From: Sphingomonas sp. S2M10 | Lineage (GTDB): Bacteria > Pseudomonadota > Alphaproteobacteria > Sphingomonadales > Sphingomonadaceae | DNA length: 64,000 nucleotides | Assembly (NCBI RefSeq): GCF_012650175.1 | Contig: NZ_JAAILI010000051.1 | Coordinates: 1-64,000 of the forward strand | Direction of reading: 5' to 3' | In this document: piece after piece, positions 57,423 through 64,000 of the stretch | Numbering within the stretch: the first letter of the stretch is position 1 | Layout of the letters: every line of letters starts with the position of its first letter | Program-made: the position numbers and the translations under genes | The notes under the pieces: generated by a model | What the model saw: the letters and a program-made list of their open reading frames with translations, nothing else | What the model was told of the DNA's origin: nothing | The model's database searches: none

Positions 57423-60392
57423 CTACGCTACACGCTTCAAACGCGCCATTGGCTCGTTGAGTGGGTGGAATTCACCTGCTGGAAGTCGCCTGGCCTGCTC
57501 CCAGAGGTAATCGCCGGTCAGACTGATGTGCGCCCAGCCCATCGGAGAAAGGTGCGCAAGCAGTGCCGCATCGAACGTCGTGCCGACAGCGTTGAGGTGC
57601 TGGGCGGCCCGGTCGAGATAGACCGTGTTCCAGTAGGAAATCGCCGCAATCAGCAGGTTCAGCCCAGATGCGCGAAATTCCTGATTTTCCAGCGAGCGAT
57701 CGGTGAACCGACCCTGCCGGTTGGTATAGATGGCGGCGGCAAGCGTGTGCCTCGCCTCGCCTTTGTTGAGACCGGCCTGACAGGCACGTCGCAGTTCCGG
57801 TTGTTCAAGCCAATCGAGCGTGAACAAAGTGCGCTCGATACGGCCCAGTTCAGCCAATGCAAAATCCAGCCTGTTCTGGCGTTTGTAGGCGGCAAGTTTT
57901 CGCAAGATTACTGACGGCGCCACCGTGCCATCCTTGATTGAGGCGACAATCCTGACGATGTCATCCCAATCGGCCTCGATCGCTGCCGTTTTGATGGTGC
58001 GGCCCATCAGATTTTTGATGCCCTTGTATGTCGATGGCGCAGCGATCGAACCCAGCTTGCGGTCGCCAATATCGCGCAGCCGGGGCGCGAAGCGGAACCC
58101 GAGTAGGTGGCAGAGTGCGAAAACATGATCGGTGGCGCCGCCGGTATCGGTATAGTGCTCATGCAACGGAAGGTTGCCGGCGCCCAGGACAAGCCCGTCG
58201 AGCACGTAAGGCGCTTCACCTGCCGTCGCGGACATGATCCGTGATCCGAATGATGCGAAGTGATCGGAAAGGTGAGAATAGATTTTCACGCCAGGTTCGG
58301 CGCCATATTTGGCATTGACGTCCGCCGCCCCTGAACGGCTCCGCCCCGACCGGAAGAACTGGCCATCGGACGACGAACTGGTGCCAGCGCCCCAATGCCG
58401 CGCGAAGGGTAATTCGTGATGGGCTGAGATGATCATGGCCAGCGCGGCCTGATAGTTCTCGGGTGAAAGATACCAGTTGTGGGTCCATGCGAGTTGGGCA
58501 TAGCTGACGCCTTCGCTGGCATTGGCCATCCGCTCCAGCCCGAGGTTGGTGCCATCAGCCAGAATTGCGGCGAGTACCGTGCTGGGGTTGTCGTGCTCCT
58601 TGCCTGAGCGCAGGTCACGGAATGCGTTCAAAAAACCAGTGCGTTCGGCGACTTCAAGCAGCAGCTCGGTGATGCGCACGCGGGGAAGCAGGGTATCGAG
58701 CTTGCGATCGAGGGCTTCAGCTTCCGGTGGGGTGACAGGCGGCATTTGCTGAAGCTTGAGCCGGTCTCGTTCGAGCGACACTCCCTCAAGCTTGTTTGTT
58801 TTCAACTGCTTGGCAAATCGGCGCAGCCGCCAGTCAAGATTTCGTGCCCGGTCAGCGAGGTAGGATGCAGCATTTGAATCGAACGGAAGCACATCCGCCA
58901 CTTTGGCGGCGTCGCGCCGACCCAGCAAATAGGCATCGAAGCGCTGATAGTTGCGGGTTCCCTCGATCCATACATCACCGGCGCGCAAACGATCACGCAA
59001 GGTTGCCATGATCGCAATTTCATAACGTCGGCGGTCGATACGGCCGCTTTCGGTGATGAGACGCTTCCACTGCCGATTGGGGAATGGCAGTGGAACGCCA
59101 TCGGGAAGGTCGCGCGACTTTCGTGTGTTCGCATCGCGAATGACATCGATGGCTTTGATCAGTGCCGTCCCTGTTCCAGACGCCTTGAAGGTGAAGGTGT
59201 CCAGAAATGCCGGGCTGAGACGCCGTAGCGTGGCGTAACGCTCGGTTGCCGTTACCAGTGCGTCCTCGCCGGCAAGATCAGCAAGGGCATCTACTTGGGC
59301 CTTTGCCGCAACAAGCCGGTGCCAGCCCACCGCTTCGTCAATCAATTCGAGCGGATCGCCGCCATTCTGGACAGCCTCATCAAGTGCTGTAATCGTGGCG
59401 CCAAACAGCCGCATGAGTTGCCCCACCGACTGAATACTATCTTGGTAGCGACGCTCGCGCCCACGCCGCGCGCGCGTGAACATGCCGCCGATAAGTCGGT
59501 CAAACATTTGGATCGCGGCATCGGCAAGTCTGGCCTCAAGGTCGATCACTGCGGCCGTCAACGTCGCCCGCCTGCGATTGACGCTGTAATCCGAAAGCAG
59601 GAATGCCGGTGCCACGCCGCCCTCGCGGACAAATTGGGCAAAGCGGAATTCCGGAATGGCGCCCCCAACTACCGGGTGGATACCTATGCCGCGAACATAG
59701 CGCAGGCGCTCAAGCAAGCCATTGATATTGGCCGCAGTCGGGGCTTCTTCGAAATTACGCAACCACGCCAGCGGTGTCATGCCGAAATCCGGGTTGTTGA
59801 TTACGAGTTCGTCTAGCCGTGTCAGTTCAGCAGAGCTGAGGCCTTCGACGATTGCGGCTGCGGCAGCTTTGCGTGCGCGTGCCCGGCCAGCAAGACCGGC
59901 GCGTTCCAGTGTGTCGCCCGACGGAAGAATGAACCGCTCACCCTTCAGGCCAACCATGAGGGCGCGAACAATCGGTTCACCTCTGTCTGTATACTCGGCG
60001 GCTTGCGCGGCAAGATTCAGGGCAAGTGCCAGGTCGCCGCGTCGAAACGGGCGTATGCCAAGATAACGCGCCACGAGATCGGCATGATCGGTACGGGTTT
60101 GCGCGCGCTGACCATATGCAGAGAAGGAGGAAGGATCGACGAATAACTGTGCCGCGAGGTACTGAAGAATGACGTCGGGAAGCCCGATCTCGGGTTGCAG
60201 ACCAAAGCCGGGATGTCGCATCAAAGCGATTTGTGCAGCCAGACCGAGGCGATTTGCTGGACCATAGCGGCGCCCAACCAATTCAACATCTTCCGCAGAA
60301 AGGGTATAATGCCCAATGATCGCGGTTTCTTGGACAGGAGGATCGAACAGGCGCCGGCGCTCGTCTCCGGTCAGAAGTCGGCGTCGTGCCAT
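57423..60392 (-). CDS. tnpA: Tn3-family transposase TnpA
   Basis: 989 residues, the normal Tn3 transposase length. N-terminal MARRRLLTGDERRRLFDPPVQE is the family opening (DNA-binding domain), and the C-terminal DDE-type domain contains DGLVLGAGNLPLHEHYTDTGGATDHVFALCHLLGFRFAPRLRDI. The start at 60392 has GGGAG; 44 codons upstream in frame belong to nothing recognisable. It reads outward toward the left repeat and lies 91 bp from merA. Confidence 0.93.
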   Translation of the reverse strand: MARRRLLTGDERRRLFDPPVQETAIIGHYTLSAEDVELVGRRYGPANRLGLAAQIALMRHPGFGLQPEIGLPDVILQYLAAQLFVDPSSFSAYGQRAQTRTDHADLVARYLGIRPFRRGDLALALNLAAQAAEYTDRGEPIVRALMVGLKGERFILPSGDTLERAGLAGRARARKAAAAAIVEGLSSAELTRLDELVINNPDFGMTPLAWLRNFEEAPTAANINGLLERLRYVRGIGIHPVVGGAIPEFRFAQFVREGGVAPAFLLSDYSVNRRRATLTAAVIDLEARLADAAIQMFDRLIGGMFTRARRGRERRYQDSIQSVGQLMRLFGATITALDEAVQNGGDPLELIDEAVGWHRLVAAKAQVDALADLAGEDALVTATERYATLRRLSPAFLDTFTFKASGTGTALIKAIDVIRDANTRKSRDLPDGVPLPFPNRQWKRLITESGRIDRRRYEIAIMATLRDRLRAGDVWIEGTRNYQRFDAYLLGRRDAAKVADVLPFDSNAASYLADRARNLDWRLRRFAKQLKTNKLEGVSLERDRLKLQQMPPVTPPEAEALDRKLDTLLPRVRITELLLEVAERTGFLNAFRDLRSGKEHDNPSTVLAAILADGTNLGLERMANASEGVSYAQLAWTHNWYLSPENYQAALAMIISAHHELPFARHWGAGTSSSSDGQFFRSGRSRSGAADVNAKYGAEPGVKIYSHLSDHFASFGSRIMSATAGEAPYVLDGLVLGAGNLPLHEHYTDTGGATDHVFALCHLLGFRFAPRLRDIGDRKLGSIAAPSTYKGIKNLMGRTIKTAAIEADWDDIVRIVASIKDGTVAPSVILRKLAAYKRQNRLDFALAELGRIERTLFTLDWLEQPELRRACQAGLNKGEARHTLAAAIYTNRQGRFTDRSLENQEFRASGLNLLIAAISYWNTVYLDRAAQHLNAVGTTFDAALLAHLSPMGWAHISLTGDYLWEQARRLPAGEFHPLNEPMARLKRVA

Positions 60393-60483
60393 TTTGCTCT
60401 CCCGCTGAGGCGAATAACAAAATTGACACCAAAGCGGCTTGCACTGGAGGGAGGCCATTCGTTGCCGGTTGATCCCCGAGCAA

Positions 60484-61902
60484 TCACCCGGCGCAGCAAG
60501 ACAGTTTGGCGACATCCTTATCAAACGTTTGGGCCGCCAGTTTGAGGCCTTCCACAGTGGTCAGGTAAGGAAATATCGTTGCACCCAATTCCAGGGTGGT
60601 CATGCCGTGTTTGATCGCCAGCACCAGTGTCTGGATCGAATCCGCGCCTTCGGGTGCCATGATCTGGCCGCCCAGCAAACGGTCGTTCGCCTTGTCGGCA
60701 ATCAGTTTGATGAGACCCCGCGTATCGCGTGCTGCCAGTGCCCTTGGCACAGCATCGAGCGGGAGCAGCGAAACCTTGATGTCCAGGCCTTGCGCCCGTG
60801 CTGTCGTTTCAGTGAGGCCGGCGCTGGCGACTTGCGGGTCGGTGAAGACGACGGATGGCATGGAGGAATTGTCGTAGCGGTATTGGTTGCCCGTCACCGC
60901 GTTGCGCGCGGCCAGTTTTGCGCCATAGGCGGCCATGTAGACGAACTGGTCCCGTCCCATTACATCGCCCGCCGCGTAAATGCCTGGAACCGACGTTTCG
61001 AGGTGGTCATCGACGACGATTCCACCATTACGGGCAAGCACTATGCCGCGCTCCTCCAGCCCAAGCCCGTCGCTATTGGGTCGGCGTCCGGTGGCGATGA
61101 GCACCTGTTCCGCCGCGACGGTGTCACAATGCCCCTCGCAGGTCAATTCGACCCCGCTCTGTGTTTGGGCGATACGCTGATAGCCGACACCTGCGCAAAC
61201 CCGCACGCCCTCGGCTTCCAAATAGTTTTTCAGCGCGGCACTCACTTCCGGGTCCATTTCGGGGAGCAGGCGGCTTCGGCAGCAGATGGTGACATCAACG
61301 CCCAGACGCGAAAACATCTGTCCCAGTTCTACCCCGATCACCCCGCCACCGATCACCAGCAGCGATTTGGGCAAGCGATCCAGCGCCAGCGCCGATGTGC
61401 TGGTTAGGTAGGGCACGCTGTCCATCCCCGGAATCGGCGGCACGGCGGCGTGCGCACCCATCGCCAATATGACCTTGCCGACCTTCATGGGCGCATCGCC
61501 GACAATCAGCGCACCATCGGCAAAGCGTGCCTTGCCCTCGATATAGCTCACACCGTCATAGGCGGGCAGCAGATCGACATATTTTTTTTGGCGCAGCGTC
61601 GTGACAAGATCGTCCTTCGACGCCGCCAATACGGACCAGTCATCCATCTGGACAGCGCCCCCAAGGCCGGGAAAGCGCGCGGCGGCAAGCCCACCATGCA
61701 CCGCTTCGGCGGCGCGGATCAGCGTCTTGGAAGGAACGCAGCCAACATTGACACAGGTGCCGCCAATCGTGCCGTGACCGACGAGCGCCACTTTCGCGCC
61801 CAGATCGGCAGCGGCGATCGCGGCGGAGAACCCGGCAGAACCCGCGCCGATGACGGCCACGTCAAATCCTTCCTGCCCGGGGCGGTTGCAACAGTCGTTC
61901 AT
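60484..61902 (-). CDS. merA: Mercuric reductase MerA (core form)
   Basis: 472 residues. FAD loop IGAGSAGFSAAIAA, redox pair GGTCVNVGCVPSK, NAD(P)H loop VIGGGVIGVELGQMFSRLG, and C-terminal Cys pair LSCCAG that hands Hg(II) to the active site. The N-terminal HMA (GMTCxxC) domain of longer MerA is absent. It reduces Hg(II) to volatile Hg(0). Third in the merTPA operon. Confidence 0.96.
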   Translation of the reverse strand: MNDCCNRPGQEGFDVAVIGAGSAGFSAAIAAADLGAKVALVGHGTIGGTCVNVGCVPSKTLIRAAEAVHGGLAAARFPGLGGAVQMDDWSVLAASKDDLVTTLRQKKYVDLLPAYDGVSYIEGKARFADGALIVGDAPMKVGKVILAMGAHAAVPPIPGMDSVPYLTSTSALALDRLPKSLLVIGGGVIGVELGQMFSRLGVDVTICCRSRLLPEMDPEVSAALKNYLEAEGVRVCAGVGYQRIAQTQSGVELTCEGHCDTVAAEQVLIATGRRPNSDGLGLEERGIVLARNGGIVVDDHLETSVPGIYAAGDVMGRDQFVYMAAYGAKLAARNAVTGNQYRYDNSSMPSVVFTDPQVASAGLTETTARAQGLDIKVSLLPLDAVPRALAARDTRGLIKLIADKANDRLLGGQIMAPEGADSIQTLVLAIKHGMTTLELGATIFPYLTTVEGLKLAAQTFDKDVAKLSCCAG

Positions 61903-61939
61903 TGCTTATCGCTTTCTTGAGGCGCTGGCGGCGCCCCGC

Positions 61940-62269
61940 TCAGTTTTGAATAGCGCGCGCCGGATAACCCGCGTTGGTTGATGCAGCGGCAATCGCAGCA
62001 GCATTGGTGCGGCGCGGGTCATAGGTTGCGCGCGCGGTCTTGGCTGCGAAATCGACCGTGACCGCCGTTACCCCGGCGACGCCTTCCATCGCCTTCTTCA
62101 CGGTGATCGGGCAGGTGGCGCAGGTCATGTTCTCTATGGCAAAGGTGGTTTGCTTCTGAGCGGTTGCGGTAGCCGCGGGGCGATCTTGCGCCGTGCCACT
62201 AACTGCATAGGCGACCCCGCCGCCAGCCATAGCCAGCACGGCCATAGCGATACATACTGTCTTTTTCAT
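61940..62269 (-). CDS. merP: Periplasmic mercury-binding protein MerP
   Basis: 109 residues with a signal peptide (VCIAMAVLAMAGGGVAYAVSG) and one HMA domain: MTCATCPITVKKAMEGVAGV carries the metal-binding Cys pair. It passes Hg(II) to MerT. Starts 12 bp after the merT stop. Confidence 0.95.
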   Translation of the reverse strand: MKKTVCIAMAVLAMAGGGVAYAVSGTAQDRPAATATAQKQTTFAIENMTCATCPITVKKAMEGVAGVTAVTVDFAAKTARATYDPRRTNAAAIAAASTNAGYPARAIQN

Positions 62270-62281
62270 GGGTATTTCCTT

Positions 62282-62677
62282 TCAATAGAACCAGGGTGCC
62301 CACCAGTCGATGGTGAGCGCCAGGATGGCGACGGCAAGGCCCAGCCACAGCACCGCCTTGGTGGTCCAAGCCGATTGTGGACGAGCGCAGTAGGAACCGT
62401 CTTCACAGGGCGGTTTCGGCTTGAAATAGACATGCCAGAAGCCGTAGCCGAGCAGCGCGAGCGTTACGCCTGCGACATAGGGCTTGTAAGGTTCGAGCGC
62501 CGTCAGGTTGGCGATCCACGCGCCGGAAATTCCGAGCATAACCAACAGTAGCGGGACGACGCAGCAAGCCGAGGCGAGCCCCGCGCCGATCAATGCGCCC
62601 GCCGCAACCCAGTTTGCCTGCTTCGGCTCGTGGTTTTCGGTGAGGGCTGGCTGTCCCGCTTCCGGCGTTGAGACCAT
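62282..62677 (-). CDS. merT: Mercuric ion transporter MerT
   Basis: 131 residues with three membrane segments. ASACCVVPLLLVMLG holds the Cys pair of helix 1; the cytoplasmic loop PPCEDGSYCARP carries the second pair. It moves Hg(II) into the cytoplasm for MerA. ATG 62677 follows AAGGGA; codons upstream in frame overlap the promoter. First in the operon, divergent from merR. Confidence 0.93.
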   Translation of the reverse strand: MVSTPEAGQPALTENHEPKQANWVAAGALIGAGLASACCVVPLLLVMLGISGAWIANLTALEPYKPYVAGVTLALLGYGFWHVYFKPKPPCEDGSYCARPQSAWTTKAVLWLGLAVAILALTIDWWAPWFY

Positions 62678-62711
62678 GGCTTGAATCCCTTGTTCCAACT
62701 GAGTGATTCGC

Positions 62712-62742
62712 AGTGTAGGCTCTGTAGCCACTACAGACTCAA
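62712..62742 (-). promoter_or_regulatory. merT promoter with MerR operator
   Basis: Read leftward: -35 TTGAGT (62,737-62,742), a 19-bp spacer and -10 TACACT (62,712-62,717). The spacer holds TCTGTAG-N3-CTACAGA (62,721-62,737), the MerR dyad. The over-long 19-bp spacer is what MerR untwists when Hg(II) binds. The merR gene starts 12 bp away on the other strand and would be self-repressed. Confidence 0.88.
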
Positions 62743-62753
62743 GAGGTATTTTC

Positions 62754-63176
62754 ATGGAGCAACAGGTCGGCATCTTGCGTGCCCAGCTTGCCCGGAAAAC
62801 AGGCTGCAATCTCGAAACCATCCGCTATTACGAGAAGGTGGGATTGCTGCCGGGGCCGCCTCGCAGTTCCAACGGCTACCGCGTCTATTCGCCGGAACTG
62901 GTGCAAAGGTTGCAGTTCATCCTGCGCGCGCGCGACCTTGGCTATGCAATGGATGAGATACGGTCATTGTTGTCGCTCACCGATACCGGTGCACAAACCT
63001 GCGCGGAGGTTATGGCGAGAACCGAACTCCACCTTGAAGATGTCCGCCGCCGCATTGCAGATTTGCAGAAGATAGAGGTGACGCTGGCGACCACGTTAGC
63101 CAGATGCACTGGAGATGACGTTGCCGAATGTCCCATCCTGGAAGCACTCCAGTTTTTACCCCATCAAGGCAATTGA
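62754..63176 (+). CDS. merR: Mercury-responsive regulator MerR
   Basis: 140 residues. N-terminal helix-turn-helix LARKTGCNLETIRYYEKVGLLPGPPRSSNGYRVY is MerR-type. The Hg-binding cysteines appear as C83 (QTCAEV), C118 and C126 (LARCTGDDVAECPIL); the last two are separated by 7 residues instead of the 8 of Tn21 MerR. ATG at 62754 with AGAGG upstream. It controls merTPA through the dyad in the divergent gap. Confidence 0.92.
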   Translation: MEQQVGILRAQLARKTGCNLETIRYYEKVGLLPGPPRSSNGYRVYSPELVQRLQFILRARDLGYAMDEIRSLLSLTDTGAQTCAEVMARTELHLEDVRRRIADLQKIEVTLATTLARCTGDDVAECPILEALQFLPHQGN

Positions 63177-63205
63177 CGCCATCTTTGAGGGATTTGATTT
63201 TGTGA

Positions 63206-63325
63206 TGTCAGCTTGGAGTATAGCCTAACCGGACGTCAGGGCGCTACCGCGGTTTCTGTCAGATTAGGGTACTAAACGGAATTTGTTGACGAATGTCGTT
63301 GCGTATCATAGATTTCAACCTGACA
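63206..63325. other. Candidate resolvase res site with three subsites
   Basis: Upstream of tnpR, three segments each open with TGTC and close with GAC(G/A): 63,206-63,235, 63,257-63,291 and 63,294-63,325. The first has a TATA-like centre. The spacing (30-35 bp each) is what serine resolvases of Tn3 elements bind. The region also holds the tnpR promoter. Confidence 0.55.
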
Positions 63326-63346
63326 TTTTGATGGAGAGAGTGCGCA

Positions 63347-63907
63347 GTGAAGGGGCAACGGATCGGCTATGTCCGGGTCAGCACGTTCGATCAGAATGTG
63401 GATCGCCAATTGGAAGGTCAGTCGCTCGATCGGACCTTCACCGACAAGGCATCGGGCAAGGACGTCAACCGCCCCCAGCTTGAGGCTCTGCTCACTTTCG
63501 CCCGCGAAGGCGATACCGTCGTCGTCCACAGCATGGATCGGTTGGCCCGCAATCTGGATGACCTGCGCAAGCTGGTCCAGGGCCTCACCAAGCGAGGTAT
63601 CCGGATCGAGTTTGAGAAGGAAAGCCTGTCCTTCTCGGGGGAGGACTCCCCGATGGCCAATCTGATGCTCTCGGTCATGGGTGCGTTTGCTGAGTTCGAG
63701 CGCGCCCTGATCCGCGAACGGCAACGCGAAGGCATTGCGATCGCTCGGCAGCGCGGCGCCTATCGGGGGCGGAAACGGTCGCTCTCGGATGAGATGATTG
63801 CCGATCTGCACCGCCGCGTTGCCGCCGGTGAACGCAAGGCGACCATCGCGCGCGACATGGGCATCAGCCGCGAAACCCTCTACCAGTACCTTCGCGCCGC
63901 TGCCTGA
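63347..63907 (+). CDS. tnpR: Serine resolvase TnpR
   Basis: 186 residues. Catalytic Ser in GYVRVSTFDQNVDRQL, Arg in SMDRLARNLDDL, and conserved EFERALIRERQREGI; the C-terminal helix-turn-helix is RKATIARDMGISRETLYQYL. It resolves the cointegrate at res. GTG start with GGAGAG upstream. It points to the right end, opposite to tnpA. Confidence 0.94.
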   Translation: MKGQRIGYVRVSTFDQNVDRQLEGQSLDRTFTDKASGKDVNRPQLEALLTFAREGDTVVVHSMDRLARNLDDLRKLVQGLTKRGIRIEFEKESLSFSGEDSPMANLMLSVMGAFAEFERALIRERQREGIAIARQRGAYRGRKRSLSDEMIADLHRRVAAGERKATIARDMGISRETLYQYLRAAA

Positions 63908-63920
63908 CACCAATGTTCAC

Positions 63921-63969
63921 ATTATGTCCGGAAAATCGTTGTTCAGCGTACAAAGCTTGAGGTGACGCC
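63921..63969 (-). repeat. Right terminal inverted repeat of the mer transposon
   Basis: 49 bp, reverse complement of the left repeat at 41 positions; the outer end reads GGTGACGCC on the + strand. It begins 14 bp after the tnpR stop. Confidence 0.85.
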
Positions 63970-64000
63970 CGATAGTCCCCGGCATAGGCCACGATGACAT

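Larger units (their letters stand above)
57363..63969. mobile_element. Tn3-family mercury-resistance transposon
   Basis: Complete 6.6-kb element: left inverted repeat, tnpA (leftward), merA-merP-merT (leftward), merR (rightward), a res-type region, tnpR (rightward), right inverted repeat. The 49-bp terminal repeats match at 41 positions and start with GGCGTCACC. The bases just outside (TACCA on the left, CGATA on the right) do not form a 5-bp target duplication, so flanks may have been rearranged. Mercury genes lie between transposase and resolvase, unlike Tn21 or Tn501. Confidence 0.88.

Noticed and set aside
60392-60524. Extended tnpA start
   Set aside because: The extra 44 codons overlap the merA end and do not match the family; the GGGAG-preceded ATG at 60,392 fits.
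57363-63969. 5-bp target duplication around the mer transposon
   Set aside because: Bases outside the repeats (TACCA and CGATA) do not match, also after shifting the boundary by one base.

Overview
The window looks like chromosome from a sphingomonad (Alphaproteobacteria, Sphingomonadales). The evidence is high GC with strong GC3 bias, two very large TonB-dependent receptors, a receptor/SapC/tryptophan-halogenase cluster typical of the group, ATGA/GTGA-coupled operons, and accessory DNA of the kind carried on sphingomonad plasmids and islands. No rRNA, tRNA or CRISPR array was seen.

Core part, 1-42.5 kb. (1) 1-7.2 kb is a chemotaxis operon on the + strand: end of cheA, cheW, a soluble receptor with tandem HAMP-like repeats, a second cheW, cheR, cheB and a receptor-like protein with a degenerate signalling tip. 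(2) 7.2-11.0 kb holds housekeeping genes: a secreted esterase, a DEDD exonuclease-like pair, an O-methyltransferase divergent from a TetR regulator, and a DUF1810 protein. (3) 17.2-11.0 kb (- strand) is a pentose-phosphate operon, rpiA-tkt-gnd-zwf-HAD phosphatase, with the last three genes overlapping by 4 bp. (4) 17.5-36.2 kb is a carbohydrate-uptake region: a TonB receptor, then IclR, LacI and an FHS-type sugar permease facing a GH3 glycosidase, a second TonB receptor, SapC, a flavin halogenase-like protein and a 1244-residue secreted LamG-domain protein. Three copies of a LacI-type palindrome (GACAnCGnTGTC) lie ahead of the GH3 and second receptor genes and mark a probable local regulon. 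(5) 36.3-42.5 kb holds an ABC exporter pair, a winged-helix protein with an array of operator-like half-sites, a PAP2-family membrane protein, and a LysR/SDR divergent pair.

Accessory part, 42.5-64 kb. A RES/Xre toxin-antitoxin pair with an unusually long antitoxin is followed by small plasmid-type genes and a frameshifted CsgG-like gene. Next come a ParA (VirC1-like) gene and a ribbon-helix-helix gene, preceded by about 220 bp in which nearly every TA step falls on a 5-bp grid (putative centromere). A Tn5053/Tn7-type transposition module tniA-tniB-tniQ follows, then an HU-like gene with two unknown genes, and an arsenic operon arsR-arsC-arsB-arsN2-arsH. A complete Tn3-family mercury transposon (57,363-63,969) closes the window. 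It has 49-bp inverted repeats, and its merR/merTPA genes sit between tnpA and tnpR.

All calls come from reading the sequence and translations. No database search was run, so family names rest on motifs and general knowledge of the families.
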